A stretch of 64,000 nucleotides of DNA from Klebsiella quasipneumoniae subsp. quasipneumoniae (GCF_020525925.1 NZ_CP084876.1:5146001-5210000), one strand, 5' to 3'. Shown: positions 22,289 to 32,191, counted from the stretch's first letter. Notes: generated by a model not told the origin, from the letters alone. A program made the numbers and translations.

Positions 22289-23829
22289 CCCGCGAGGAAA
22301 AAGCGGAATGCCGGGTTATGGGTCTCATCGTGACACTCATAGCCCAGCTCATTGAGACGAGTTTCAAAGTCCGGCTCGTGCTCGCCCAGCTCGAAGGCCG
22401 CCAAAACCCGACCATAGTCGGTACCGTGGCTACGGTAGTGGAACAGCGAAATATTCCAGTGGGTGCCAAGGGTGTGCAGGAACTTCAGCAGCGCCCCCGG
22501 GGACTCTGGAAATTCGAAGCTGAACAGCCGCTCCTGCAGCGCTTTGGACGGTCGGCCGCCAACCATATAGCGCACATGGAGCTTGGCCATTTCGTCATCG
22601 GAAAGGTCAACGACGCTGTAGCCGCCATCGTTCAGTAACTGGAGGATCTCTTTCCGCTCCTCCAGCCCACGACTCAGACGCACCCCCACAAAGATGCAGG
22701 CGTCTTTGGCATCGGCAAAGCGGTAGTTGAACTCGGTCACCGAACGCCCCCCCAGCAGCTGGCAAAACTTCAGAAAGCTGCCTTTCTCTTCCGGGATCGT
22801 CACCGCCAGCAGCGCTTCGCGCTGTTCCCCGAGCTCGCAGCGTTCAGACACGTAGCGCAGACCGTGGAAGTTGACGTTGGCCCCGGACAGAATGTGAGCC
22901 AGTCGCTCGCCGCGAATATTGTGCTGGGCGACATATTTCTTCATCCCCGCCAGCGCCAGGGCGCCGGAAGGCTCTGCCACCGCCCGCACATCTTCGAACA
23001 AATCCTTCATCGCCGCGCAAATAGCGTCGCTGTCGACGGTGATGATGTCGTCCAGATACTCCTGGCACAGACGGAAGGTTTCATCGCCGATGCGTTTGAC
23101 CGCCACGCCTTCGGCAAACAAGCCGACGCGCGGCAGATCCACCGGATGACCGGCATCCAGCGCCGCCTTCAGGCAGGCCGAATCTTCCGCTTCCACCGCT
23201 ATCACTTTAATCTGCGGCATCAGTTGCTTGATCAACACCGCCACGCCTGCCGCCAGGCCGCCGCCGCCCACCGGGACGAACACGCGGTCGATGTGGGCAT
23301 CCTGCTGCAGCAGCTCCAGCGCCAGGGTTCCCTGACCGGCGATGACCATCGGGTGATCGAACGGCGGCACCCAGGTAAAGCCCTGCTGCTGCGCCAGCTC
23401 AATCGCTCTCGCCTTCGCTTCGTCAAAATTGGCGCCATGCAGCAGCACTTCGCCGCCAAAGCCGCGAACGGCATCCACTTTGATGTCGGCGGTCGCTACC
23501 GGCATCACGATCAGCGCCTTAACGCCCAGCCGCGATGCGGAGAACGCCACGCCCTGGGCATGATTGCCCGCCGAGGCGGTGATCACCCCGTGGGATTTCT
23601 GTTCCGCGGTCAGGCTGGACATCATCGCGTAGGCGCCGCGCAGCTTAAAGCTGTGTACCGGTTGGCGATCTTCGCGCTTCACCAGAATAACGTTATCCAG
23701 GCGAGAAGAGAGTTTGTCCATTTTTTGCAGCGGCGTTTTCTGCACCGCTTCATAAACCGGCGCGCGCAGCACTGCTCTCAGGTATTCGGCGCCCTCGGGG
23801 GCGCCGGAGAGGGGTTGTGAATCCGCCAT
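22285..23829 (-). CDS. ilvA: Threonine deaminase (biosynthetic)
   Basis: PLP enzyme that commits threonine to isoleucine by forming 2-oxobutanoate; allosterically inhibited by isoleucine. The product is 514 residues, the E. coli length. The PLP lysine is in HSFKLRGAY (K62), the glycine-rich phosphate loop VGGGGLAAG lies near residue 187, and two ACT-like regulatory domains occupy the C-terminal third. It is the last gene of the ilvGMEDA operon and starts two bases after the ilvD stop. Confidence 0.97.
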   Translation of the reverse strand: MADSQPLSGAPEGAEYLRAVLRAPVYEAVQKTPLQKMDKLSSRLDNVILVKREDRQPVHSFKLRGAYAMMSSLTAEQKSHGVITASAGNHAQGVAFSASRLGVKALIVMPVATADIKVDAVRGFGGEVLLHGANFDEAKARAIELAQQQGFTWVPPFDHPMVIAGQGTLALELLQQDAHIDRVFVPVGGGGLAAGVAVLIKQLMPQIKVIAVEAEDSACLKAALDAGHPVDLPRVGLFAEGVAVKRIGDETFRLCQEYLDDIITVDSDAICAAMKDLFEDVRAVAEPSGALALAGMKKYVAQHNIRGERLAHILSGANVNFHGLRYVSERCELGEQREALLAVTIPEEKGSFLKFCQLLGGRSVTEFNYRFADAKDACIFVGVRLSRGLEERKEILQLLNDGGYSVVDLSDDEMAKLHVRYMVGGRPSKALQERLFSFEFPESPGALLKFLHTLGTHWNISLFHYRSHGTDYGRVLAAFELGEHEPDFETRLNELGYECHDETHNPAFRFFLAG

Positions 23830-23831
23830 GA

Positions 23832-25682
23832 TTAGCCACCCAGTTTCGATTTATCGCGAACCGCGCCTTTGTCAGCGCTGGTCGCCAGGCTGGCGTAGGC
23901 GCGAAGGGCAAAGGAGACCTGACGCTGGCGATGCTTCGGCGTCCACGCCTGGTCGCCGCGCGCTTCCTGGGCTTCACGACGCGCCGCAATTTCCGCATCG
24001 CTCAGCTGCAGCTGGATACTGCGGTTTGGAATATCAATCGCGATCATGTCGCCATCTTCAATGAGCGCAATGTTGCCGCCGCTCGCCGCTTCCGGTGAGA
24101 CGTGACCGATAGAGAGCCCTGAGGTGCCGCCGGAGAAACGGCCATCGGTGATCAGCGCGCAGGCTTTGCCCAGCCCCATCGACTTCAGGAAGCTGGTGGG
24201 GTAAAGCATCTCCTGCATCCCCGGCCCGCCTTTCGGCCCTTCGTAGCGGATCACCACGACGTCGCCTTCAACGACTTTACCGCCGAGGATGGCCTCAACC
24301 GCATCGTCCTGGCTCTCATATACTTTCGCCGGACCGGTAAATTTCAGGATGCTGTCGTCCACGCCGGCGGTTTTCACGATACAACCGTTTTCCGCGAAAT
24401 TGCCGTACAGCACCGCCAGGCCGCCGTCCTTGCTGTAAGCATGTTCCAGAGAACGGATACAGCCTTCGGCGCGATCGTCATCCAGCGTATCCCAGCGGCA
24501 GTCTTGCGAGAACGCCTGGGTGGTACGGATGCCCGCCGGGCCGGCGCGGAACATCTTTTTCACCGCATTGTCCTGGGTCACCATCACATCGTACTGTTCC
24601 AGGGTCTGCGGCAGCGTCAGGCCGAGGACGTTTTTAACCTCGCGATTCAGCAGCCCGGCGCGGTCCAGCTCGCCCAGAATGCCCAGCACGCCGCCGGCGC
24701 GATGCACATCTTCCATATGGTACTTCTGCGTGCTCGGCGCCACCTTACACAGCTGCGGCACTTTGCGGGAGAGCTTATCGATATCGCTCATGGTGAAATC
24801 GATTTCAGCTTCCTGCGCCGCCGCCAGCAGGTGCAGAACGGTGTTGGTGGAACCGCCCATGGCGATATCCAGCGTCATGGCGTTCTCAAAGGCCGCCTTG
24901 CTGGCGATATTGCGCGGCAGCGCGGAAGCGTCATCCTGCTCGTAATAGCGTTTGGTCAGCTCAACGATACGTTTCCCGGCGTTAAGGAACAGCTCCTTAC
25001 GATCGGCGTGGGTCGCCAGCAGAGAGCCGTTACCCGGCTGCGACAGGCCCAGCGCTTCGGTCAGGCAGTTCATGGAGTTGGCGGTAAACATCCCGGAACA
25101 GGAGCCGCAGGTCGGACAGGCGGAGCGTTCCACCTGATTACTCTGCTCGTCAGACACTTTCGGATCCGCCCCCTGGATCATCGCATCCACCAGGTCGAGC
25201 TTGATGATTTTATCTGACAGCTTGGTTTTCCCGGCTTCCATTGGGCCGCCGGACACAAAGATCACCGGAATGTTCAGGCGCAGGGAAGCCATCAACATCC
25301 CCGGGGTGATTTTGTCGCAGTTGGAGATACAGACCATCGCATCCGCACAATGGGCGTTAACCATGTACTCCACCGAGTCGGCGATCAGCTCGCGGGATGG
25401 CAGTGAATAGAGCATACCCCCGTGGCCCATGGCGATCCCATCATCCACTGCGATGGTGTTGAATTCTTTGGCCACGCCACCGGCGGCTTCAATCTGCTCG
25501 GCAACCAGTTTGCCAAGGTCGCGCAGGTGCACGTGCCCAGGAACAAACTGGGTAAAGGAGTTAACGACAGCGATAATCGGTTTGCCGAAATCGGCATCGG
25601 TCATCCCGGTTGCGCGCCACAACGCGCGGGCGCCCGCCATATTGCGGCCATGTGTGGTGGTGGCGGAACGGTACTTAGGCAT
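23832..25682 (-). CDS. ilvD: Dihydroxy-acid dehydratase
   Basis: Iron-sulfur enzyme that dehydrates dihydroxyisovalerate and dihydroxymethylvalerate to the keto acids for valine and isoleucine. The ATG at 25682 ([19 protein letters not shown]) gives 616 residues, the E. coli length. Cluster cysteines are seen in [11 protein letters not shown] near residue 122 and [17 protein letters not shown] near 195. A longer frame upstream lies inside the ilvE-ilvD hairpin and is not used. Confidence 0.97.
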   Translation of the reverse strand: MPKYRSATTTHGRNMAGARALWRATGMTDADFGKPIIAVVNSFTQFVPGHVHLRDLGKLVAEQIEAAGGVAKEFNTIAVDDGIAMGHGGMLYSLPSRELIADSVEYMVNAHCADAMVCISNCDKITPGMLMASLRLNIPVIFVSGGPMEAGKTKLSDKIIKLDLVDAMIQGADPKVSDEQSNQVERSACPTCGSCSGMFTANSMNCLTEALGLSQPGNGSLLATHADRKELFLNAGKRIVELTKRYYEQDDASALPRNIASKAAFENAMTLDIAMGGSTNTVLHLLAAAQEAEIDFTMSDIDKLSRKVPQLCKVAPSTQKYHMEDVHRAGGVLGILGELDRAGLLNREVKNVLGLTLPQTLEQYDVMVTQDNAVKKMFRAGPAGIRTTQAFSQDCRWDTLDDDRAEGCIRSLEHAYSKDGGLAVLYGNFAENGCIVKTAGVDDSILKFTGPAKVYESQDDAVEAILGGKVVEGDVVVIRYEGPKGGPGMQEMLYPTSFLKSMGLGKACALITDGRFSGGTSGLSIGHVSPEAASGGNIALIEDGDMIAIDIPNRSIQLQLSDAEIAARREAQEARGDQAWTPKHRQRQVSFALRAYASLATSADKGAVRDKSKLGG

Positions 25683-25710
25683 GCTCTTTTTACTCCCATC
25701 TGTGTTTATT

Positions 25711-25738
25711 AAATGGGACGGTGCGTGCCGTCCCATTT
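25711..25738 (-). promoter_or_regulatory. Intercistronic hairpin between ilvE and ilvD
   Basis: AAATGGGACGG (25711-25721) and its exact complement CCGTCCCATTT (25728-25738) form an 11-bp stem with a 6-base loop in the 60-base gap between ilvE and ilvD. On the transcribed strand it is not followed by a T-run, so it more likely stabilises or partly attenuates the operon mRNA than ends it. Confidence 0.6.
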
Positions 25739-25742
25739 TTAA

Positions 25743-26672
25743 TTACTTACTTACCGGATCCAACCAGCCCCATTTATCTTCTGTTTCACCGGTGAAGAGG
25801 CCAAAGAAGGCTTCCTGAATGCGTTTGGTGACCGGACCGCGACGGCCTGCGCCGACCTGGATGCCATCCACGCTGCGTACCGGGGTGATTTCCGCCGCGG
25901 TGCCGGACATGAAGACTTCATCCGCCAGGTACAGGGATTCACGGGACAATACCTGCTCGCGGACTTCAATACCGAGATCTTTCGCCAGCTTGATGATGGC
26001 GTCGCGGGTAATGCCCGGCAGCGCGGAAGAGGTAAACGGCGGAGTGAACAGCACGCCGTCCTTCACTTCAAACAGGTTTTCGCCAGCGCCTTCAGAGATA
26101 TAGCCGTTAACGTCGAGGGCGATACCTTCCTGGTAGCCATGGCGACGCGCTTCGCTGCCAACCAGCAGCGAGGAGAGATAGTTGCCGCCGGCTTTCGCCG
26201 CCGTCGGGATGGTGTTCGGCGCCGCGCGGTTCCAGGAAGAGACCATGGCATCGATCCCCTGCTCCAGCGCTTCTGCGCCGAGGTAGGCTCCCCACGGGAA
26301 CGCCGCGATGATCACGTCAGTGTTGTAACCCGGAGGCGGGTTTACCCCCATGCCGACATCGCCAACAAACACCAGCGGGCGGATATAAGCGCTGGTCAGA
26401 TTATTAGTGCGAATGACTTCGCGGCAGGCTTCCATCAGTTCGTCGACGCTCTGGGAGACCGGGAAACGATAAATTTTGGCTGAGTCATGCAGACGCTGCA
26501 TATGTTCGCGATGACGGAACACCACCGGGCCTTTGTGCGAGTCGTAGCAACGGATGCCTTCGAATACCGAGGTGCCATAGTGCAGCGCATGGGACATCAC
26601 ATGAACTTTCGCTTCGCCCCACGGAACCATCTCGCCATTGAACCAGATGTAATCAGCTTTTTTCGTCGTCAT
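25743..26672 (-). CDS. ilvE: Branched-chain amino acid aminotransferase
   Basis: Fold-type IV PLP aminotransferase that makes valine, leucine and isoleucine from their keto acids with glutamate. The ATG at 26672 (MTTKKADYIWFNGEMVPWG) gives 309 residues, the E. coli length. The PLP lysine lies in TAAKAGGNYLSS near residue 160, and the EGAGENLF signature near residue 194. It is separated from ilvM by 16 bases. Confidence 0.97.
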   Translation of the reverse strand: MTTKKADYIWFNGEMVPWGEAKVHVMSHALHYGTSVFEGIRCYDSHKGPVVFRHREHMQRLHDSAKIYRFPVSQSVDELMEACREVIRTNNLTSAYIRPLVFVGDVGMGVNPPPGYNTDVIIAAFPWGAYLGAEALEQGIDAMVSSWNRAAPNTIPTAAKAGGNYLSSLLVGSEARRHGYQEGIALDVNGYISEGAGENLFEVKDGVLFTPPFTSSALPGITRDAIIKLAKDLGIEVREQVLSRESLYLADEVFMSGTAAEITPVRSVDGIQVGAGRRGPVTKRIQEAFFGLFTGETEDKWGWLDPVSK

Positions 26673-26688
26673 TTTTCTTCCTTTGCGC

Positions 26689-26946
26689 TCAGGCGCGGAT
26701 TTGTTGTGATGTGGGTTGCTGGATCTCGACGCAGGCAACGTCGACCAGCTTGCTTAATTGACTAAACAGTAATTCGACGGGCCGCGGGCTGGCAACGGTC
26801 AATTCGATATTTATGTTCTGTGCGTCCGCTGCGGTTTCCATGTTCATTGCGCAGATTTGAAAACCACGGTGACGGACAACGCGCAGCACGCGCTCTAAGG
26901 TTTCCGGGTTGAAACGTGCCTGTAAAGCGACCTGATGTTGCATCAT
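26689..26946 (-). CDS. ilvM: Acetolactate synthase II small subunit
   Basis: Regulatory subunit of acetohydroxyacid synthase II, needed for full activity of IlvG. The 85-residue product ([20 protein letters not shown]) is an ACT-domain protein of the E. coli length (87). The start overlaps the ilvG stop by four bases (ATGA), which fits translation in fixed ratio with the large subunit. Confidence 0.95.
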   Translation of the reverse strand: MMQHQVALQARFNPETLERVLRVVRHRGFQICAMNMETAADAQNINIELTVASPRPVELLFSQLSKLVDVACVEIQQPTSQQIRA

Positions 26947-28589
26947 GATAATTTCTCCAGCATTTCAGAGTTACTGGCGCCGGGCGGCACCAACGGCCAG
27001 ACATTCTCAAGTTCGTCGATTGAGACATGAAGCAGGTATGGCCCCTGGCTCGAAAGCATGGTGTCGAGTGCCGCTTCAACCTGGTCTTTACGGGTGATGT
27101 GTTGGCCAGGAATACCGAAGGCGCTGGCCAGCGTGAGGAAATCAGGGTTATCAGTCAGAGTGGTTTCGCTATAACGTTCCTGGAAAAACAGCTGCTGCCA
27201 TTGTCGAACCATCCCTAACCGCTGGTTGTCGAGTAATACGATCTTCAGCGGTAACTGCTTGCGTTTTACGGTGCCCAGCTCCTGCACATTCATCATGAAG
27301 GAGCCGTCACCAGAGATACAGATCACCGTATCGTTAGGGCGCGCCACCTGGGCGCCAACGGCGGCCGGCAGGCCAAAGCCCATGGTGCCTAAGCCGCTGG
27401 AGGTGATGAAGTTTTCCGGGCGGGTATAGGTCATATGCTGAGCCGACCACATCTGATGCTGACCAACGTCGGTTGTCACCACGCTGTCCGCCGGCTTGCG
27501 GTCGGAAAGCTGTTTCAGCAACAGCGGCGCGTAGATTGCCTCACCGGGATGATCGTAACGCCAGGCGTGATCGGCACGCAGCGCGGCACTCCGCTCGCGC
27601 CAGCCATCAATCGCTAACGGCTGCTGCAGCGCCGGCAGCAAGCGGTTCAGGTCGCCGGTCAGACCGATGTGCGCCTGGCGCAGCTTGTTCAGCTCCGCCG
27701 GATCGATGTCCATATGGATCACTTTGGCATGCGGCGCGAAGGTGTTGAGCTTGCCGGTCACGCGATCGTCAAAGCGCGCGCCGACGGCAATCAGCAGATC
27801 GCACTCCTGTACCGCCAGGTTGGCCGCCTTGGTGCCGTGCATTCCCAGCATGCCGAGATAATACGGGTAATCGGCGTCCACCACGCCCAGCCCTTTCAGA
27901 GTGCAGGTCGCCGGCATCCGGGTTACGGCGAGGAATTCACGCAGCGCCGGTACCGCCTGCGCCATGCCGACCCCGCCGCCAACATACAGCATCGGTTGCT
28001 GCGATTGAGCCAGCATCTGCAGAGCCTGAGCCACTTCCGCCTGCGGAAATGCCATCTCATCGGCGACCGTAGAGAAATGGGGATCGAGATCGCCCTGCGC
28101 CATCTGAATATCCTTAGGGATATCAACCAGCACCGGGCCTGGACGGCCTGAGTTTGCCACCTGGAAAGCTTCAGCAATGACCCGCGGCAGCTCGTCCAGA
28201 GACTGCACGAGGAAACTGTGCTTAGTACAGGCCAGTGACAAACCGAGAACGTCTACCTCCTGGAACGCATCCGTGCCGATGAAGGGTGCGGCCACCTGGC
28301 CGGTGATAGCGACAATGGGGATGGAGTCAAGCAAAGCGTCCGCCAGGCCGGTGATCAGGTTGGTTGCGCCCGGGCCGGAAGTCGCGATACATACCCCGGT
28401 TTTACCGGTTGCTCGCGCATAACCAATGGCCGCCATGGCTGCCCCTTGCTCATGCCGGCACAGCAGGTGCTCCACGCCGCCGTCATACAGTGCATCGTAA
28501 ACCGGCATAATTGCGCCACCCGGATAGCCAAAAACGGTGTCGACCCCCTGTGTCCGCAAAGCATGTACCACCCACTGCGCGCCATTCAT
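26943..28589 (-). CDS. ilvG: Acetolactate synthase II large subunit (intact)
   Basis: ThDP-dependent synthase that condenses pyruvate with pyruvate or 2-oxobutanoate, the first common step to valine and isoleucine; isozyme II is valine-resistant. The frame is open for 548 residues, unlike E. coli K-12, where ilvG is frameshifted. The catalytic Glu is in [11 protein letters not shown] near residue 47, and the ThDP-binding [14 protein letters not shown] is near 427. ilvX ends two bases upstream, and ilvM overlaps downstream. Confidence 0.97.
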   Translation of the reverse strand: MNGAQWVVHALRTQGVDTVFGYPGGAIMPVYDALYDGGVEHLLCRHEQGAAMAAIGYARATGKTGVCIATSGPGATNLITGLADALLDSIPIVAITGQVAAPFIGTDAFQEVDVLGLSLACTKHSFLVQSLDELPRVIAEAFQVANSGRPGPVLVDIPKDIQMAQGDLDPHFSTVADEMAFPQAEVAQALQMLAQSQQPMLYVGGGVGMAQAVPALREFLAVTRMPATCTLKGLGVVDADYPYYLGMLGMHGTKAANLAVQECDLLIAVGARFDDRVTGKLNTFAPHAKVIHMDIDPAELNKLRQAHIGLTGDLNRLLPALQQPLAIDGWRERSAALRADHAWRYDHPGEAIYAPLLLKQLSDRKPADSVVTTDVGQHQMWSAQHMTYTRPENFITSSGLGTMGFGLPAAVGAQVARPNDTVICISGDGSFMMNVQELGTVKRKQLPLKIVLLDNQRLGMVRQWQQLFFQERYSETTLTDNPDFLTLASAFGIPGQHITRKDQVEAALDTMLSSQGPYLLHVSIDELENVWPLVPPGASNSEMLEKLS

Positions 28590-28591
28590 AG

Positions 28592-28645
28592 TTAGTTCCC
28601 CGTCATAAATCGGGAGAAACAGAATTTTATGCTAAAAGTCATCAT
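28592..28645 (-). CDS. ilvX: Micro-ORF IlvX upstream of ilvG
   Basis: A 17-codon frame ([17 protein letters not shown]) ends two bases before the ilvG start and has a good AGGAG ribosome binding site. It resembles the 16-residue E. coli IlvX (MNNSTKFCFSRFRTGN, from memory), and shares KFCFSRF and TGN. Its function is unknown. The near-touching stop/start suggests translational coupling with ilvG. Confidence 0.7.
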   Translation of the reverse strand: MMTFSIKFCFSRFMTGN

Positions 28646-28675
28646 CTGCTCCTCGCTTAGGTTATTTCAGTTATA

Positions 28676-28710
28676 AAAAAACCCCCGGACCTTTCGGTGC
28701 GGGGGTCTTA
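28676..28710 (-). terminator. ilv attenuator terminator
   Basis: On the minus strand, a hairpin (GACCCCCGCACC, GAAA, GGTCCGGGGGT) is followed by seven T's. It lies between the ilvL stop and ilvX and is the rho-independent attenuator of the ilvGMEDA operon, with alternative pairings to the leader upstream. Confidence 0.9.
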
Positions 28711-28729
28711 GTTCGTTAAGGCTTGATTA

Positions 28730-28828
28730 TTAAGCCTTTCCTCGTCCAAGTGCAGCCCCGCACGGTGGGATAATAATCACCACCACGCTAATCACGACCA
28801 GGCTAATCACTCGTAGAAGGGCTGTCAT
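28730..28828 (-). CDS. ilvL: ilvGMEDA operon leader peptide
   Basis: A 32-residue leader, MTALLRVISLVVISVVVIIIP then PCGAALGRGKA, here split to keep it short. It is packed with Val, Ile and Leu codons, and ribosome stalling at them when these amino acids are scarce prevents the attenuator from forming. It matches E. coli IlvL, as far as I recall, at every residue. The attenuator hairpin starts about 20 bases after the stop. Confidence 0.95.
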   Translation of the reverse strand: MTALLRVISLVVISVVVIIIPPCGAALGRGKA

Positions 28829-29182
28829 TTTCTGTACTTTCTGGCTTCTTGTTCGAAGGAATACCTAAAGAGGTACCACAGACATCACATAAAACACAAG
28901 ATTTTTTTATATCTCTGTTGCTGAGCAGCCTAACAGTTTCAGCAAAAATAATTGTTTTATATGAAAAAAATCAGAAATGAAAAAAATTCAGTTTTCTCTC
29001 GCCTGGCGCGCGCTTTTGCGCGTGCCTTGCCCACGCCACTCTCTTTTGCGAGCGAAATTCCATTTTCGGCTAAATGTAACGATATAGCGCGAAAAGTATG
29101 GATGTATGGTCCTAACTTCTGACTATTACCGATCCCGTTTTAACACAGGTCAGCCATAATCCTGCCTGGTCCAGGAGGTTTT
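28829..29182. promoter_or_regulatory. ilvL-yifB divergent intergenic region
   Basis: These 354 bases hold no further gene that I can support. The part nearest ilvL is strongly AT-rich (A/T runs around 28900-28990), as in the E. coli ilvG promoter region with its UP-element-like upstream activator. TTGTGT at about 28898, on the minus strand, is a candidate -35. The yifB side has a strong GGAGG ribosome binding site. Confidence 0.5.
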
Positions 29183-30703
29183 ATGTCGCTCGCCATCGTC
29201 TATACCCGCGCGGCGCTCGGTATCGAAGCGCCATTGATTACTGTCGAGGTTCATCTCAGCAACGGTCTGCCCGGCCTGACTATGGTCGGACTGCCGGAGA
29301 CCACCGTGAAAGAGGCCCGTGACCGGGTTCGCAGCGCCCTGATCAACAGCGGCTACGCTTTCCCTGCGAAGAAAATAACCATTAACCTGGCGCCAGCGGA
29401 TCTGCCTAAAGAGGGCGGGCGATACGATCTACCTATCGCTCTCGCGCTTCTCGTTGCCTCAGAGCAGCTCAACACGACGCGACTGAATCAATATGAGTTT
29501 GTGGGCGAACTCGCCCTCACAGGTGGGTTACGCGGCGTTCCAGGGGCGATCCCCAGCGCAATGGAAGCCATCAAAGCCGGCCGGCGCATCGTCGTCTCCT
29601 CTGATAATGCGGCTGAGGTCGGCCTGATCGGCGGCAGCGATTGCCTGGTCGCCGACCATCTGCAGGAGGTGTGTGCTTTTCTCGCGGGGCAGACATCGCT
29701 TTCGCCGCCTCTCGCCGAGGCACCCACCGTTGATGAACGCGGCGAAGATCTGCGCGATGTTATCGGCCAGCAGCAGGGCAAGCGAGCGCTGGAGATTGTG
29801 GCCGCCGGGGGTCACAACCTGCTCCTGATCGGCCCACCCGGCACCGGGAAAACCATGCTTGCCAGCCGGCTACCCGGTCTCCTGCCGCCATTAAGCAATC
29901 AGGAAGCCCTGGAGAGCACGGCCATTCAGAGCCTGGTCAATCTGCATACCGCGAAGACCCGGTGGCGTCAGAGGCCGTTTCGCGCACCTCATCATAGCGC
30001 TTCGCTGGCAGCGATGGTGGGCGGCGGCTCGATACCGGTCCCCGGTGAGATTTCCCTGGCCCATAATGGCGTGCTGTTTCTTGATGAGCTGCCGGAGTTT
30101 GAGCGGCGTGTACTGGATGCGCTGCGCGAACCCATTGAGTCAGGCAAGATCCATATATCACGCTCGCGCGCCAAAATTGACTATCCGGCGCGCTTTCAGC
30201 TTATCGCGGCAATGAACCCAAGCCCGACAGGGCATTATCAGGGCAAACATAATCGTACATCGCCTGAGCAGACATTACGTTATCTGGGACGTCTGTCAGG
30301 CCCCTTCCTTGACCGCTTCGATCTCTCCTTAGAGATCCCGCTGCCGCCGCCAGGGATACTGAGCCAGGGCACGCAGGGCGAAGAGTCTAGCGCAACGGTC
30401 CGGCAGCGGGTGCTGGCGGCGCGCGAACGGCAAATGCTCAGGCAAAATAAGCTCAATGCTCATCTTGAGAATCGTGAAATGAAGAGCTGCTGCCACTTAC
30501 GGCGGGAGGACGCTGTCTGGCTGGAACAGACGCTAACGCAGTTGGGGCTCTCTATTCGAGCCTGGCAGCGTCTGTTAAAGGTGGCGAGAACCATTGCCGA
30601 TCTGGCAGAGGCTGAAGAGATTGAACGCCGTCATTTGCAGGAGGCGCTCAGCTATCGGGCGATAGACCGGATGCTAAACCATCTGCAGAAAATGATGGCG
30701 TAA
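29183..30703 (+). CDS. yifB: Mg-chelatase/ComM-family AAA+ ATPase YifB
   Basis: ComM-type AAA+ protein. In naturally transformable bacteria the homologue is a branch-migration helicase that extends integration of incoming DNA; its role in enterobacteria is less clear. The product is 506 residues, as in E. coli. An N-terminal Lon-like domain covers about residues 1-165, Walker A GPPGTGKT lies near 218, LFLDELPEF near 300 is Walker B, and a C-terminal Mg-chelatase domain ends the protein. The ATG has a GGAGG ribosome binding site. Confidence 0.95.
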   Translation: MSLAIVYTRAALGIEAPLITVEVHLSNGLPGLTMVGLPETTVKEARDRVRSALINSGYAFPAKKITINLAPADLPKEGGRYDLPIALALLVASEQLNTTRLNQYEFVGELALTGGLRGVPGAIPSAMEAIKAGRRIVVSSDNAAEVGLIGGSDCLVADHLQEVCAFLAGQTSLSPPLAEAPTVDERGEDLRDVIGQQQGKRALEIVAAGGHNLLLIGPPGTGKTMLASRLPGLLPPLSNQEALESTAIQSLVNLHTAKTRWRQRPFRAPHHSASLAAMVGGGSIPVPGEISLAHNGVLFLDELPEFERRVLDALREPIESGKIHISRSRAKIDYPARFQLIAAMNPSPTGHYQGKHNRTSPEQTLRYLGRLSGPFLDRFDLSLEIPLPPPGILSQGTQGEESSATVRQRVLAARERQMLRQNKLNAHLENREMKSCCHLRREDAVWLEQTLTQLGLSIRAWQRLLKVARTIADLAEAEEIERRHLQEALSYRAIDRMLNHLQKMMA

Positions 30704-30730
30704 AAAAAGGGCTTACGCCCTTTTTTCTTA
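30702..30730. terminator. Bidirectional terminator between yifB and maoP
   Basis: AAAAAAGGGC and GCCCTTTTTT flank a TTAC loop between the convergent stops of yifB and maoP. A- and T-runs on both sides allow termination in both directions. Confidence 0.85.
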
Positions 30731-31066
30731 GTCATCGCTTTCGGTGTAATCGTCAGCGCCTTCCATCTGCGGTTTGCCGCCGGAAAGGGTATGGAAACGC
30801 TTCGGCCGCTTGATGCGCGCCATATACTTAATCCATACGCGTTCTGCTTCCGTTACCGGCTCACGCTCACCACGGCACACCGAGACAAACTGTTTTTCAT
30901 CATCGGTAACAGGTTCGCGTTTACCCAGTTCCAGTTCGTTAAAGGCATAACCATGACGTTCCAGCAGTTGCGCCTCTTTGATGGTGAAATCACCGTGACG
31001 GGAGAACCCGCGTGGATAATTTTTATTGTCGAAAAAACGATTAGTCGTCGTAAAGCTTTCCGCCAT
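30728..31066 (-). CDS. maoP: Macrodomain Ori organisation protein MaoP (YifE)
   Basis: Small cytoplasmic protein required in E. coli, together with the nearby site maoS, to organise the Ori macrodomain. The product is 112 residues, as in E. coli, and matches through [27 protein letters not shown] and [14 protein letters not shown]. It is acidic at the C-terminus (YTESDD). It is divergent from hdfR. Confidence 0.93.
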   Translation of the reverse strand: MAESFTTTNRFFDNKNYPRGFSRHGDFTIKEAQLLERHGYAFNELELGKREPVTDDEKQFVSVCRGEREPVTEAERVWIKYMARIKRPKRFHTLSGGKPQMEGADDYTESDD

Positions 31067-31184
31067 CCTACACGCTCCTGATTCTTTGGCCGAGCTATTT
31101 ATGGCGCGGAGTATTAGTTACGCTTGACAGAGCGTCAAACAAAACATTTAAATCATCACGACAAATAATTTTGTGGAGAACGGT
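31067..31184. promoter_or_regulatory. maoP-hdfR intergenic region; hdfR promoter and possible maoS
   Basis: TTGACA at 31124-31129 and TTTAAA at 31147-31152, spaced by 17 bases, form a plausible hdfR promoter. In E. coli the 17-bp maoS site lies close to maoP. I do not remember its sequence well enough to locate it here, so its presence is inferred from synteny. Confidence 0.5.
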
Positions 31185-32006
31185 GTGGATACGGAATTGC
31201 TCAAGACTTTCCTGGAAGTGAGCAGAACTCGTCACTTTGGGCGAGCAGCAGAGGCGCTTTACCTGACGCAGTCAGCGGTCAGCTTTCGTATTCGTCAGCT
31301 GGAAAATCAACTTGGTGTGAACCTGTTCACCCGACATCGTAATAACATTCGCCTGACGACGGCCGGAGAAAAGCTCCTGCCTTACGCCGAAACGTTAATG
31401 AATACCTGGCAGGCTGCGCGCAAGGAGGTCGCACACTCTTCGCGACATAATGAATTCTCCATCGGAGCCAGCGCCTCGCTGTGGGAATGCATGCTTAACG
31501 GCTGGCTCGGCACCCTCTACAGCGCACCTTACAATCTCCAGTTTGAAGCGCGTATCGCGCAGCGGCAGTCGCTGGTTAAACAGCTTCATGAACGCCAGTT
31601 GGATCTGCTGATCACCACCGAATCGCCGAAGATGGATGAATTAAGCAGCCAGCTGTTGGGTAATTTTACCCTTGCCTTGTATTGCGCATCCCCTGCAAAA
31701 AACAGAAATGAATTGAATTACTTGCGCCTTGAATGGGGGCCTGACTTTCAGCAAAACGAAGTGGGTCTGATAGGAAGCGATGATGTTCCGCTGCTCACTA
31801 CCTCTTCAGCTGAATTGATCTACCAGCAATTATCACGCCTGAACGGCTGCTGTTGGCTACCTGTTCGCTGGGCCAAAGAGAAACATGGGTTACATACGGT
31901 CATGGACAGCGCTACGCTTTCCCGCCCACTCTATGCGATCTGGTTACAAAATAGCGATAAGCAGGCGCAGATCCACGAGATCCTGAAAAGCCCTATCCTG
32001 GAATAA
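31185..32006 (+). CDS. hdfR: LysR-family regulator HdfR
   Basis: LysR-type regulator, known in E. coli as an H-NS-dependent repressor of flhDC. The GTG at 31185 (then [20 protein letters not shown]) gives 273 residues, against 279 in E. coli, with GGAG at a good distance upstream. The HTH is at residues 18-40 ([20 protein letters not shown]). The C-terminal half is shorter and more divergent than the HTH. It is the gene that follows rrnC in E. coli. Confidence 0.94.
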   Translation: MDTELLKTFLEVSRTRHFGRAAEALYLTQSAVSFRIRQLENQLGVNLFTRHRNNIRLTTAGEKLLPYAETLMNTWQAARKEVAHSSRHNEFSIGASASLWECMLNGWLGTLYSAPYNLQFEARIAQRQSLVKQLHERQLDLLITTESPKMDELSSQLLGNFTLALYCASPAKNRNELNYLRLEWGPDFQQNEVGLIGSDDVPLLTTSSAELIYQQLSRLNGCCWLPVRWAKEKHGLHTVMDSATLSRPLYAIWLQNSDKQAQIHEILKSPILE

Positions 32007-32074
32007 GCTGTACTCTCCATGGACGGAGAGAAGCAAGGTCTTTTGAACAGGGATATTGCAGATGGAGAGTAGAG

Positions 32075-32111
32075 ATAAAAAAAAATCCTTTGCCTGAGCA
32101 AAGGATTCTTA
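32075..32111 (-). terminator. Terminator of the rRNA/tRNA operon
   Basis: On the minus strand, after tRNA-Trp, AATCCTTTGC and GCAAAGGATT form a perfect stem with a TCAG loop, followed by nine T's. Confidence 0.9.
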
Positions 32112-32115
32112 TAAA

Positions 32116-32191
32116 TGGCAGGGGCGGAGAGACTCGAACTCCCAACACCCGGTTTTGGAGACCGGTGCTCTACCAATTGAACTACGCCCCT
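32116..32191 (-). tRNA. trpT: tRNA-Trp (anticodon CCA)
   Basis: 76 bases read on the minus strand from AGGGGCGTAG to CGCCCCTGCCA. The cloverleaf is complete: acceptor AGGGGCG/CGCCCCT, anticodon loop with CCA, TTCGAGTC in the T arm and encoded CCA. In E. coli trpT is the distal tRNA of rrnC, next to hdfR, as here. Confidence 0.97.

Noticed and set aside
22864..23820. Plus-strand open frame of 318 codons opposite ilvA
   Set aside because: It is a shadow of the ilvA codon pattern on the other strand and has no family resemblance.
26943..28589. Possible ilvG frameshift, as in E. coli K-12
   Set aside because: The frame is open from the start codon to the overlap with ilvM, with the full expected length of 548 residues.
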